64,000 bases of DNA, from positions 141,285-205,284 of the forward strand of contig NZ_LMQH01000012.1 of NCBI RefSeq assembly GCF_001424105.1, written 5' to 3'. The first letter of the stretch is position 1. Every line of letters starts with the position of its first letter. The notes beneath the pieces are model-generated. The model made no database searches. It was not told where the DNA came from and saw nothing but the letters and a program-made list of their open reading frames with translations. This DNA comes from Chryseobacterium sp. Leaf394 (GTDB lineage: Bacteria; Bacteroidota; Bacteroidia; Flavobacteriales; Weeksellaceae). The position numbers were made by a program, and so were the translations under genes. Positions 51,371-59,611 of this stretch are shown here, piece by piece.

Positions 51371-51868
51371 TTAAAAATTTTCGTTGTCGGCAGTCGGCCC
51401 ATAACTTCCGGGAAGCTCAATATCATTCAGCCGGTAATAAACTCCGAGCTGAGCCCTGTGGTGGGTAATCTGATCCAAACTGTGGCGGATCGCTCCGTAT
51501 TTTGTCCATTTTGCCAGTTCGTGCCCGGCATGTTTTAAAGCCCAGTACGGTGTCAAATCATCTTCTGTAGCATTTTCAAGAGCCTTAATACTTTGCTGGA
51601 AATTGTTTTCAAAAGTTTCTAAAATTTCCTGTCTGGTAGTAAGTAATTTCGGTTGCATTGAACTGTCAGCAAAATCCAACTCAGAAGAATTCAGCATAAA
51701 ACCTGCCCATCCAAAAATTTCTGCAATGTGCGTCACGAGATGATTTATTGCCATACTTTTTTCGTGCGGCTTATATTCACCTTTGTCTTCGGGATAAATA
51801 TCAAAAAACTGTTTTGTGGTTTTGTACTCTTGTGTGAGCTCGTCTTTTAATTGTTTCAGCGTATCCAT
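51371..51868 (-). CDS. DinB/YfiT-family metalloprotein
   Basis: 165 aa, four-helix bundle. The three His metal ligands of DinB-type proteins are likely in AINHLVTHIAEIFGWAGFML (helix 2) and RHSLDQITHHRAQLGVYYRL (helix 4). Family members include thiol transferases for bacillithiol or mycothiol and detoxification enzymes; with a bacilliredoxin gene elsewhere in the window a bacillithiol link is conceivable. It is transcribed opposite to both neighbours, between the outer-membrane protein and GLPGLI genes. Confidence 0.85.
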   Translation of the reverse strand: MDTLKQLKDELTQEYKTTKQFFDIYPEDKGEYKPHEKSMAINHLVTHIAEIFGWAGFMLNSSELDFADSSMQPKLLTTRQEILETFENNFQQSIKALENATEDDLTPYWALKHAGHELAKWTKYGAIRHSLDQITHHRAQLGVYYRLNDIELPGSYGPTADNENF

Positions 51869-52038
51869 AATAATTTATTTTGTGTTGTTCTCTTTCTGAC
51901 ATCAAAAATTATGCTATCGGAATCATTGATTTCCAGCATAATAAATACTTAAATTTTAATCCTGTTTAAAATTAAGTTTAAAAATTCTGTAACATTTTGC
52001 CTCTACTTCAAACTAATAGAGAAACATTTACTTTTAAT

Positions 52039-52974
52039 ATGAAAAAACTATTTTCAATATTTTTAATTGCAACGGCGGTATTCGCCAATGCTCAGGATGC
52101 CAAAGAAACCGCAAACAGGTTTTTTTACGAACTTAACTTTAAGCCTAAAAAAGATTCCACAAAAACTGATAAGGTAATCACTATTCTGGATATCACAGAT
52201 AAGAACAGATCTGTCTATCAGGATTACACCATCATTGCTCAGGATTCTATTATGAAATTAGAAATTGAAGCGATGCAGAAATCGGGTCAGATGAAAGATC
52301 TTTCTAAACTGATCAAGATGCCGAAACTTTCTGCAAGAGTTTACAAAACCTATCCTACAATGAAAATTCAGTTTGTGGAAAAAATCACAAGCGGATTTAC
52401 ACCAGCCAACATCGGTTATGTTGAAGAACCGAAATTTGCATGGAAGATTCTTTCAGACAAACAGAAAATCGGGGAATACAACACCCAGAAAGCTACTACA
52501 GAATTCGGAGGTAGAAAATGGACGGCTTGGTTCAGTTCAGATATTCCTTTTCAGGACGGGCCATACAAATTTTCAGGACTTCCGGGTTTAATTGTAAAGA
52601 TCGAAGACGAAGCTAAAGATTACTCATGGGTTTTGCAGGGAAATAAAAAAATACAGGACTACACAGAATATTCTTACATCGAAAATATGATGCAGGCTAA
52701 AGGAGGTAAAGTGAACGAAATGCCGAGAGATAAATTTGAGAAAAAATTCAACGAATTTAAGAAAGATCCTTTCGCTACCATGAGACCGATGCTGACAAAA
52801 GAAATCATGTCTCAGTCTATCCCGGGAATGGACGGAACGGTAGGGGATATGATTAAAAAACAGGAGAAACAGTACAAAGATTTCTTCAAAGCTGTAGATA
52901 ACGAAATAGAACCTGCTTACGGAGCTTTAACAGTAGGCGAAGTAGAAAGAACAGGTACTGAAAAAGCAAAATAA
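52039..52974 (+). CDS. GLPGLI family secreted protein
   Basis: 311 aa from the ATG at 52039 (MKKLFSIFLIATAVFANAQ, signal peptide cut after about 19); a frame start 14 codons upstream lacks the signal and is rejected. The family-naming motif is FSGLPGLIVKIEDE in the middle. GLPGLI proteins are Bacteroidota-specific, often encoded beside TonB-linked outer-membrane proteins as here, and their biochemical role is unknown. The tail is Glu/Lys-rich. Followed by a strong terminator. Confidence 0.92.
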   Translation: MKKLFSIFLIATAVFANAQDAKETANRFFYELNFKPKKDSTKTDKVITILDITDKNRSVYQDYTIIAQDSIMKLEIEAMQKSGQMKDLSKLIKMPKLSARVYKTYPTMKIQFVEKITSGFTPANIGYVEEPKFAWKILSDKQKIGEYNTQKATTEFGGRKWTAWFSSDIPFQDGPYKFSGLPGLIVKIEDEAKDYSWVLQGNKKIQDYTEYSYIENMMQAKGGKVNEMPRDKFEKKFNEFKKDPFATMRPMLTKEIMSQSIPGMDGTVGDMIKKQEKQYKDFFKAVDNEIEPAYGALTVGEVERTGTEKAK

Positions 52975-53012
52975 ACGCACATTCATATTTAACTTAACTA
53001 TATTAGAAGCAA

Positions 53013-53048
53013 ACCCAGATACAGCAATGTGTTTGGGTCTGTTTTTTT
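53013..53048 (+). terminator. Terminator after the GLPGLI gene
   Basis: ACCCAGATACA pairs with TGTGTTTGGGT (two GU pairs) around a GCAA loop, then CTG and a run of T. Confidence 0.85.
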
Positions 53049-53077
53049 GCTCTAATTTAGATTTACTTTAAATAACG

Positions 53078-53085
53078 TATATTTG
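53078..53085 (+). promoter_or_regulatory. -7 promoter box of the feo operon
   Basis: TATATTTG, exact TAnnTTTG match. It covers the first in-frame TTG of the feoA frame (53083), which therefore cannot be the start; a TTG at 53104 fits better. No Fur box was recognised. Confidence 0.6.
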
Positions 53086-53103
53086 CACGACAAATTTTCA
53101 GCT

Positions 53104-53358
53104 TTGAAACAGAAAGATCCACAGAAACTGAGTCGGTTCCCGAAAAACAAAAAGGGAATAATAAAAGGTTATGACAATGAGCATCTCAGCATGCCTACAA
53201 AGATCATTGAAATGGGTATGCTTCCTGAAACTTCCTTTAAAATATTGTATCAGGCACCTTTTAACGGGCCTATTTACGTGGAGTTTGGGGAAGAAAAAAG
53301 CCGGATTGCTCTCCGAGAAGAAGAAGGAGATTTTATTATTGTTGAAGAATTGATCTAA
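53104..53358 (+). CDS. feoA: FeoA-domain protein
   Basis: About 84 aa from a TTG at 53104 (MKQKDPQKLSRFP); other starts are possible. SH3-like FeoA fold: NKKGIIKGYDNEH, KIIEMGMLPETSFKILYQAPFNGPIYVEFGEEKSRIALREEEGDFIIV, with the conserved G-M-x-P turn. FeoA is a small cytoplasmic partner thought to bind FeoB. Its stop is immediately followed by the feoB ATG (0-bp gap), so the two are translated together. -7 box at 53078-53085. Confidence 0.88.
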   Translation: MKQKDPQKLSRFPKNKKGIIKGYDNEHLSMPTKIIEMGMLPETSFKILYQAPFNGPIYVEFGEEKSRIALREEEGDFIIVEELI

Positions 53359-55374
53359 ATGCAGGAAAATCACGAAAAACAGGTGCTTTTGGTTGGGAAT
53401 CCCAATGTGGGAAAGTCTACCCTCTTCAATGCACTCTGCAATACAACACAGAAAACCGGAAACTACGCCGGAGTAACCGTTTCAAGCCATTCCGGAAACT
53501 ATTCTTATAAAAATGAAGAAGTAAAAATCACCGATTTACCAGGATCATACAGCATTTATCCGAGTTCTGAGGATGAAGCTATATTCTCTAAAGTTTTACT
53601 TGACAAAAAAAACTATGCCGGAGTAATCTACATTCTTGAAGCACTAAGCATCAAACGTGGAATGCTTTTGCTGCAACAGATACTGGATGCAGGTTTGCCA
53701 ATGATTGTAGTTCTGAACCAAGTCGATCAGGCAAAAAGAAGAGGTGTTGACATCGATGTACGAAAACTTGAAGAAACATTAGGTTTAAAAATCATTCAGA
53801 CCAACGCTAAAGAACAGACCGGAATTGTGGAATTAAAAGAGTCAATTCTGAAAAATGAATTTAAAAATACCTCTGTTCCCTATTTTGATATTCCAACTGA
53901 ACATAAAAATTTGGTTGAAAAAATTGTTGCCCAGCAAAATTCAGAAAACGCTTACAAAGCCTGGCTGAGCATTTCCCTCGACTCGGATAAAAAAAATCCT
54001 GCCGATGAAAATTCAGGTTTAAAATCAGTAAACCCAAAAAGAATACAGGTTCAGGAGACGGTAAGAAGATACCAGCTTGCAGACAAAATGCTTCAGGGAA
54101 TTATTTCAAAAAAGCAAAATGCCAAGGAACTTCTGACCGAGAAATTAGATAAAGTTCTTGTTCATAAATTCTGGGGCTATATTATTTTTCTTTTGGTGCT
54201 TCTGATAATCTTCCAGTCGGTTTTCTTCCTCGCAGAATATCCGATGAACTGGATTGACGGGCTTTTTGCATGGATGTCTGGCTTTTCTGGCGAACATTTG
54301 CCCGAAGGACCTTTAAATTCATTAATCTCGAACGGAATTATCCCGGGCGTTGGCGGCATCGTTATTTTTGCTCCGCAAATCGGAATTTTACTGTTCTTCC
54401 TTTACATTCTGGAGGATTCGGGATATATGGCGAGAGTTGTTTTTTTAATGGACAGATTTCTGCGGCCTTTTGGTCTCAACGGAAAAAGTATCGTTCCACT
54501 GGTTTCAGGAACGGCCTGTGCAATTCCCGCCGTGATGTCTACAAGAAATATTGAGAACCTCAGAGAAAGACTGCTTACAATTCTGGTAACACCTTTTATG
54601 ACATGTTCAGCAAGGCTTCCGGTGTACAGCATTATGATCGGCTTGATTATCTCTGACGACAATTTCTTCGGCATTTCCTACAAAGCTTTGGTTCTTTTGG
54701 CAATGTATCTTTTAGGATTTTTTGTTGCACTTCTGTCTGCTTTCATCCTGAAATATTTTATTAAAGAAAAAGGGAAATCCTATCTCGTCATGGATCTTCC
54801 AACCTATAAAAAACCGCTTTTCTGGTATGATTTTAAACTTGTGTTAGGTAAAGTCTGGGAATTCATCACCGGAGCCGGAAAGATTATTTTCGTAGTCAGT
54901 ATTATTATCTGGGTTTTAAGTTATTTCGGTCCGAAACTTAATGAAAACGAAATCGTAGCAACTGATGTTGAACTCGATCACTCCTACCTCGCAAGAATGG
55001 GAAGAGCCATCGAACCTGCTATCGCACCACTCGGTTACGACTGGAAAATGGGCGTTGGAATTCTGACGAGCTTCGTTGCAAGAGAAGTGTTTGTAGGAAC
55101 CATGTCGACTTTATACAGTCTGGACGATGACGCTCCCGAAGGGAAAGTGATCGACAAAATGAGAAGCGACGTTAAACCTGACGGCAGCAAAGTTTTCAGT
55201 TTTGCTACCGGAATTTCAGTATTGCTTTTTTATGCGTTCGCCATGCAGTGTGCTTCGACCGTTGCTATCGTCTACAAAGAAACAAAAAGCTGGAAATGGA
55301 CTGGCTTTCAGCTGGCCATGATGACCGGTTTGGCATATTTTGTGTCGCTTATTGCTTATCAGATATTAAAATAA
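53359..55374 (+). CDS. feoB: Ferrous iron transporter FeoB
   Basis: 671 aa. N-terminal G domain with G1 GNPNVGKSTLFN (about 13-24), G3 DLPGSYS, G4 NQVD and G5 region TNAKE, a helical guanine-dissociation-inhibitor-like part, then about eight membrane helices from about residue 275 with the Gate motifs (VPLVSGTACAIPAVMSTR and TCSARLPVYSIM). It brings Fe2+ across the inner membrane. A 50-aa Cys-rich peptide gene follows at 116 bp. No FeoC homologue in the window. Confidence 0.96.
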   Translation: MQENHEKQVLLVGNPNVGKSTLFNALCNTTQKTGNYAGVTVSSHSGNYSYKNEEVKITDLPGSYSIYPSSEDEAIFSKVLLDKKNYAGVIYILEALSIKRGMLLLQQILDAGLPMIVVLNQVDQAKRRGVDIDVRKLEETLGLKIIQTNAKEQTGIVELKESILKNEFKNTSVPYFDIPTEHKNLVEKIVAQQNSENAYKAWLSISLDSDKKNPADENSGLKSVNPKRIQVQETVRRYQLADKMLQGIISKKQNAKELLTEKLDKVLVHKFWGYIIFLLVLLIIFQSVFFLAEYPMNWIDGLFAWMSGFSGEHLPEGPLNSLISNGIIPGVGGIVIFAPQIGILLFFLYILEDSGYMARVVFLMDRFLRPFGLNGKSIVPLVSGTACAIPAVMSTRNIENLRERLLTILVTPFMTCSARLPVYSIMIGLIISDDNFFGISYKALVLLAMYLLGFFVALLSAFILKYFIKEKGKSYLVMDLPTYKKPLFWYDFKLVLGKVWEFITGAGKIIFVVSIIIWVLSYFGPKLNENEIVATDVELDHSYLARMGRAIEPAIAPLGYDWKMGVGILTSFVAREVFVGTMSTLYSLDDDAPEGKVIDKMRSDVKPDGSKVFSFATGISVLLFYAFAMQCASTVAIVYKETKSWKWTGFQLAMMTGLAYFVSLIAYQILK

Positions 55375-55422
55375 TCAGAAAAAGGAAATCGGTTGTTTGT
55401 ATTTCCTGAGTGGGAAAAAGCC

Positions 55423-55468
55423 AACTTTGTCAAAGTTTTTGCATGGCGCTTATAACTTTGACAAAGTT
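55423..55468. repeat. AACTTTGTCAAAGTT inverted repeat in the feoB downstream spacer
   Basis: AACTTTGTCAAAGTT (55423-55437) and its reverse complement AACTTTGACAAAGTT (55454-55468), each nearly palindromic itself, with a 16-nt loop. I recall this motif as a dispersed element in Chryseobacterium intergenic DNA; copy number cannot be checked here. Lies between feoB and its partner gene. Confidence 0.75.
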
Positions 55469-55490
55469 TTAAAATCAAATCATTTCAACA

Positions 55491-55643
55491 ATGGAAACTT
55501 CTCTTATCATTCAATACATTATTCTCGCGTTGGTTTTCGGATTTGCGTGCTATGCCCTGTTTAGAATTTTAAAGAAAAACTTCGCCCCGAAAAAATTTGA
55601 TTCGAAAAGAACAGGCTGTGACAATGATTGCGGATGTTCTTAG
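55491..55643 (+). CDS. FeoB-associated Cys-rich membrane protein
   Basis: 50 aa, short, from ATG 55491 to TAG. One membrane helix (about 6-26; IIQYIILALVFGFACYALFRIL) followed by a basic segment and a Cys-rich C-terminus DSKRTGCDNDCGCS (three Cys). This composition, directly downstream of feoB, is that of the small FeoB-associated Cys-rich proteins (PF12669-like), which are proposed to help FeoB or bind iron. Probably co-transcribed with feoA-feoB although an inverted repeat stands in the gap. Confidence 0.85.
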   Translation: METSLIIQYIILALVFGFACYALFRILKKNFAPKKFDSKRTGCDNDCGCS

Positions 55644-55666
55644 AAAACAATCTTCCTTTTTTTCTT

Positions 55667-55674
55667 TAACTTTG
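55667..55674 (+). promoter_or_regulatory. -7 promoter box of the Uma2-family gene
   Basis: TAACTTTG, exact TAnnTTTG match, 14 bp before the ATG at 55689. Confidence 0.5.
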
Positions 55675-55688
55675 TTAAAAATCACAGC

Positions 55689-56270
55689 ATGGAAATTACT
55701 GATATCAACCAACTTGACCCCAATAAAAAGTACACTTACGCTGATTATCTTTTGTGGAAGTTTAAAGAAAGAATAGAACTTTTTAAAGGAAAAGTTTTCA
55801 AAATGAGCCCTGCTCCCGCGAGAATTCATCAGAAAATTTCTTTAAACATTACGAGGGTTTTGGATGATTTTTTCAGAAAACACCCATGTGAATTATATTA
55901 TGCACCATTTGACGTACGTTTTCCTGATAAAGATGGGAATATTTCCACTGTTTTGCAACCGGATTTGTGTGTGATCTGTGATCTGCAAAAACTGGACGAC
56001 AGAGGCTGTTTAGGAGCACCAGATTTAATTGTTGAAATTCTTTCCCCGGGAAATACAAAAAAAGAGCAGGATCTCAAATATCGTATTTACGAAGAGGCAG
56101 GTGTTTTTGAATACTGGATTGTGCATCCTACAGATAAAAATATTCAGGTTTTTGTGCTAAAGGACGGAATTTACATTGGCTTAAAACCTTTCACAGAAGG
56201 CGAAATAATTACTTCAAAAACATTTCCTGAACTCAGTTTTTCTACTGATGAGATTTTCGGGAATCTTTAA
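55689..56270 (+). CDS. Uma2 family (DUF820) restriction-endonuclease-fold protein
   Basis: 193 aa. Typical Uma2 landmarks are TYADYLLWKFKERIELFKGKVFKMSPAPARIHQKISLNI (Glu and YADYL region), a PD-(D/E)xK-like core with LQPDLCVICD, GAPDLIVEILSP (D and E) and KEQDLKYRIYEEAGVFEYWIV (Lys). The family has a nuclease fold, but cellular function is unproven; many cyanobacteria and Bacteroidota carry several copies. It stands alone with its own -7 box. Confidence 0.88.
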   Translation: MEITDINQLDPNKKYTYADYLLWKFKERIELFKGKVFKMSPAPARIHQKISLNITRVLDDFFRKHPCELYYAPFDVRFPDKDGNISTVLQPDLCVICDLQKLDDRGCLGAPDLIVEILSPGNTKKEQDLKYRIYEEAGVFEYWIVHPTDKNIQVFVLKDGIYIGLKPFTEGEIITSKTFPELSFSTDEIFGNL

Positions 56271-56521
56271 CTTTGATCTCAGAAGTTCTTTTTCCTTTTT
56301 TATGCTGCAATATGAATTGATATTTCAATGTGATAAGTTCTCCGGTTATTCTTTGTTTTTGAAAAAAGCTTTTGTTCTTACACATTTGCGTTTGGTAAAT
56401 TTTCCAATTCTAATAACTTATTTACTTGAATTCCGTCAATACAAACTGCGAGAAGAAATTATGACTGTTTCTAATTTTAAATAATTTGCAGTAATTTAAA
56501 CCTCGAATTAAACACATCTAC

Positions 56522-57547
56522 TTGATAAAATTCTTCATTTTTTTAGGATTAACAATATCTTTTGTGCCGGCAAATGCACAGAGCAAAATAGATTCTGCAA
56601 AAATTATTTCTTATGAAGAACAGGTAATGCTGAGAATTAATTTCGACACCAATATCGAAGACTTTGTAGCAAGCTATAATTCAGATGCAGGAAATCTCCA
56701 AACCAGACTGACCATCAACAACAAAACCAGAACTTCCTTTTCTGTGGATTACAAAATGATCAGTGCAGCGTTGTCTTTCGCACCGGATATTCTTCCGGGA
56801 AATAATGACAATAACCTGAAAGGTGAAAGCTCTTACACAGATTTTGTATTTAGATTTTTCCCCAACCAGTTTATTCAGTCATTTAATTACCGCAATATCA
56901 AAGGTTTTTATGTCGACAACATGGCGGATTTTTTCCCCGACTGGCAAAAGGGTACAGATCCCTATCTTCAATTTCCGGATTTGAGAATTCAGACTTTTGG
57001 TGGCAGCACTTCTTATGTATTTAATAAAGACTTTTCTTTGAAAAGCATCTATTATCAGCGGGAATGGCAGAAAGAAAGCAGTGGAAGTTTGATTCCTGTT
57101 CTTGAATATGATCTGTCCTATTTCAGTAACAGAAATGATGGTCTGAAAAGCAGGGAAAGACAATACAATCTCGGTTTAAACCTTGGATATCATTACAATT
57201 GGGTGATTGCAGAGAAAATAAATTTCGCACCCTACATATTTGCGGGAATTGGAGGAAAATGGTCGTCTTACCGAACTGATTTTGCGGACGGAACAAAATC
57301 CGATCCGGAAAAAGACAGATATCTGACAAGTAAATTCGGGACAGGAATTCATCTGGGATACAATTCGCGAAAATTTCTGTTTGGTGCCAAGCTTAATGTA
57401 ACCTCATCGTTTTATAAAGAAGATTCCAGCTCAGAAGTTATCAACAGTAACGTTTTTGGTCTGCTGTACTTTGGTTACAGATTTCCTCCACCGAAGGTCT
57501 TGAAAAGGAATTATGATATAATCGAGAAAAAGATTCCTGTTTTATAA
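56522..57547 (+). CDS. DUF4421 family outer-membrane-type protein
   Basis: 341 aa from a TTG start at 56522 (MIKFFIFLGLTISFVPANAQ). The N-terminus is a signal peptide cut after about residue 20. The rest is rich in alternating hydrophobic/aromatic strands, such as FRFFPNQFIQSFNYRNIKGFYVDN and KFLFGAKLNVTSSFYKE, as expected of a beta-barrel of 8-12 strands. Family DUF4421 is Bacteroidota-specific and uncharacterised. The TTG start is chosen because it places the signal peptide at the start. No RBS of E. coli type is expected in this phylum. Confidence 0.75.
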   Translation: MIKFFIFLGLTISFVPANAQSKIDSAKIISYEEQVMLRINFDTNIEDFVASYNSDAGNLQTRLTINNKTRTSFSVDYKMISAALSFAPDILPGNNDNNLKGESSYTDFVFRFFPNQFIQSFNYRNIKGFYVDNMADFFPDWQKGTDPYLQFPDLRIQTFGGSTSYVFNKDFSLKSIYYQREWQKESSGSLIPVLEYDLSYFSNRNDGLKSRERQYNLGLNLGYHYNWVIAEKINFAPYIFAGIGGKWSSYRTDFADGTKSDPEKDRYLTSKFGTGIHLGYNSRKFLFGAKLNVTSSFYKEDSSSEVINSNVFGLLYFGYRFPPPKVLKRNYDIIEKKIPVL

Positions 57548-57564
57548 GTTCGTCTTCTTTTGAG

Positions 57565-57572
57565 TATCTTTG
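57565..57572 (+). promoter_or_regulatory. -7 promoter box before glmM
   Basis: TATCTTTG, exact TAnnTTTG match, leaving a leader of about 100 nt before the ATG at 57680. Confidence 0.5.
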
Positions 57573-57679
57573 CAACCGGAAAATTAAAATATAGATAATC
57601 TCTTTTTTCAGATGATTTAAAAATAAATCAGCAGCTTGCATTTTAATTTAAATTCTGAAAACTAAAAATTTAAAATATA

Positions 57680-59062
57680 ATGTCATTAATAAAATCAATC
57701 TCAGGAATCCGTGGCACCATTGGCGGAAAAGTAAACGATAATCTTACCCCACTGGACGTTGTAAAATTTGCGTCTGCCTTCGGAACCTGGCTTCAGAATA
57801 ATAAGAATAAGAAAGATTTAACCCTGATCATCGGTCGTGATGCCAGAATCTCCGGACTGATGGTTAATTCACTGGTTACCGCAACGTTACAGGGCTTAGG
57901 AATCAACGTGATTGACTTGGGACTTTCAACGACTCCAACCGTTGAAATCATGGTTCCTGAATTGAAAGCCGATGGTGGAATTATACTGACAGCTTCTCAC
58001 AACCCAAAACAGTGGAATGCTTTAAAACTTTTAAACGAAAAGGGAGAATTCATCAGCGGTGAAAATGGTGCTGAAGTTTTAGAACTAGCAGAAAACGAAG
58101 ATTTCAACTACGCAGAAGTGGATGATTTAGGGAAATATGAAACAAGAAATGACGCTTTTGACATTCATATTCAGCAGATTTTAGATTTGCCAATGGTAGA
58201 TGTTGATGCCATTAAAGCGAAAAAATATAAGGTCGTTCTTGATGCCGTAAATTCTACAGGAGGAATCGCAATTCCGATGCTTTTGGATAAATTAGGCTGC
58301 GAAACAGTAAAATTATACTGTGATCCGACTGGCCATTTCCCTCACAATCCCGAGCCTTTAAAAGAGCATTTGGGAGATATTTGTGAATTGGTGATTAAAG
58401 AAAAAGCAGATGTAGGAATCGTTGTTGATCCTGATGTTGACAGGCTGGCTTTGATTGATGAAAAAGGTGAAATGTTTGGCGAAGAATACACTTTGGTGGC
58501 TGTAGCAGATTATCTTCTGAAAAATAAAAACGGCGTTGCAGTTTCAAACCTTTCTTCAAGCCGCGCATTGAGAGATGTGGCAAAAACACACAGTTCAGAA
58601 TACTTTGCAAGTGCGGTAGGAGAAGTGAATGTAGTGAATCTGATGAAAGAAAAAGATGCAGTTATTGGTGGTGAAGGAAACGGTGGAATTATCTATCCTG
58701 AACTTCACTACGGAAGAGATTCTTTGGTAGGTGTGGCTTTATTTTTGACCCATTTGGCAAAAGAAAACAAAACAGTGTCTGAACTGAGAGCAGGATATCC
58801 AGCTTACTTCATGGGTAAGAAAAAAATTGAGCTTACTCCGGAAATTGACGTAGATGCAATTTTAACTAAAATGGAAAAAGAGTATCAAAATGAAGAGGTC
58901 TCTACCGTTGACGGCGTGAAAATTGACTTTGAAAATAACTGGGTTCACCTTAGAAAATCAAATACGGAACCTATTATCAGGATTTACACTGAAGCATTTT
59001 CACAGGAAGAAGCTGACGATCTGGGAGACAAAATGATTGAAAAGATAAAAAGTTTGATTTGA
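57680..59062 (+). CDS. glmM: Phosphoglucosamine mutase-type phosphohexomutase
   Basis: 460 aa. Alpha-D-phosphohexomutase with N-terminal KSISGIRGTIGGKVND, catalytic phosphoserine loop IILTASHNPKQWNALKLL, metal loop VGIVVDPDVDRLALIDE (DxDxD), sugar-binding GGEGNGGIIYPELHYGRDS and C-terminal phosphate-binding RKSNTEPIIRIYTEA. Interconverts glucosamine-6-P and glucosamine-1-P, the route to UDP-GlcNAc for peptidoglycan and LPS. The short GEGNGG and SNTEP motifs agree with GlmM rather than phosphomannomutase, but a bifunctional mutase cannot be excluded. Confidence 0.88.
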   Translation: MSLIKSISGIRGTIGGKVNDNLTPLDVVKFASAFGTWLQNNKNKKDLTLIIGRDARISGLMVNSLVTATLQGLGINVIDLGLSTTPTVEIMVPELKADGGIILTASHNPKQWNALKLLNEKGEFISGENGAEVLELAENEDFNYAEVDDLGKYETRNDAFDIHIQQILDLPMVDVDAIKAKKYKVVLDAVNSTGGIAIPMLLDKLGCETVKLYCDPTGHFPHNPEPLKEHLGDICELVIKEKADVGIVVDPDVDRLALIDEKGEMFGEEYTLVAVADYLLKNKNGVAVSNLSSSRALRDVAKTHSSEYFASAVGEVNVVNLMKEKDAVIGGEGNGGIIYPELHYGRDSLVGVALFLTHLAKENKTVSELRAGYPAYFMGKKKIELTPEIDVDAILTKMEKEYQNEEVSTVDGVKIDFENNWVHLRKSNTEPIIRIYTEAFSQEEADDLGDKMIEKIKSLI

Positions 59063-59083
59063 TTCAGAATTTTTGTACTTTTA
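59054..59083 (+). promoter_or_regulatory. Promoter of the toxin-antitoxin pair
   Basis: TTG (59054-59056), 19-bp spacer, TACTTTTA (59076-59083), which matches TAnnTTTG except for the last base. It starts inside the glmM end, so the pair has its own promoter. Confidence 0.6.
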
Positions 59084-59102
59084 ATAGAGAAATAACAGTG
59101 CA

Positions 59103-59291
59103 ATGACAATTACCATTAATCCTAAAAATAAAAAAGAACTGACAAAAATAAAAGCAGTTCTAAAGGCAATTGAGGTAGATTTTATTGAAGAACCTTACGA
59201 TAAAAATTTTGTTGAGAAAATACATAAATCAAGACAGGAAATCATGAAAGGGGATACAAAAAAAATCGCACTTGATGAGCTATGGAAATAG
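59103..59291 (+). CDS. Antitoxin of a Txe/YoeB-type pair
   Basis: 62 aa. The chain MTITINPKNKKELTKIKAVLKAIEVDFIEE is followed by a helical tail with KSRQEIMKGDTKKIALDELWK. It matches the general form of small antitoxins encoded in front of YoeB toxins (N-terminal part for DNA binding or dimerisation, C-terminal tail wrapping the toxin), though I do not recognise a named family such as YefM. The stop lies 10 bp inside the toxin gene, so the two are coupled. Confidence 0.75.
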   Translation: MTITINPKNKKELTKIKAVLKAIEVDFIEEPYDKNFVEKIHKSRQEIMKGDTKKIALDELWK

Positions 59292-59539
59292 AATTTACCA
59301 AACAGGCTCATAAGGATCTTGAGTTTTGGAAAAAATCCGGAAATAAAGCTGTACAGAAAAAAATCAGCGAACTTCTGGAAGATATTCTTCAACATCCGTT
59401 TCAAGGAATTGGTAAACCGGAGCAACTGAAACATACTTTAGCAGGTTCTTGGAGCCGGAGAATAAATACAGAACACAGAATTGTATATGAGGTCATTGAT
59501 GAAACTATTTTTATAGAATCATTGAAAGGACATTATTAA
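59282..59539 (+). CDS. Txe/YoeB-family mRNA endonuclease toxin
   Basis: 85 aa. Typical YoeB landmarks: DLEFWKKSGNKAVQKKISELLEDI, HPFQGIGKPEQLKHTLAGSWSRRINTEHRIVYEV, and the C-terminal GHY. Catalytic residues by alignment from memory to E. coli YoeB are E47, R66, H84 and Y85, all present. It cleaves mRNA on the ribosome and is held in check by the antitoxin encoded just upstream (10-bp overlap). It appears intact. Confidence 0.9.
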   Translation: MEIEFTKQAHKDLEFWKKSGNKAVQKKISELLEDILQHPFQGIGKPEQLKHTLAGSWSRRINTEHRIVYEVIDETIFIESLKGHY

Positions 59540-59611
59540 ATTTAATTAAAAAAGTTTTTTCGAAGTTTATAAATCAATTTTGAGCTTTGAAAATAACGGC
59601 GAGATACTATA

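Noticed and set aside
55383..55407. AGGAAAT / ATTTCCT hairpin after feoB as terminator
   Set aside because: Seven-bp stem, but no T run follows.
56248..56484. 78-codon frame after the Uma2 gene
   Set aside because: Starts inside the Uma2 gene, AT-driven hydrophobic composition, no start signal or homology recognised.
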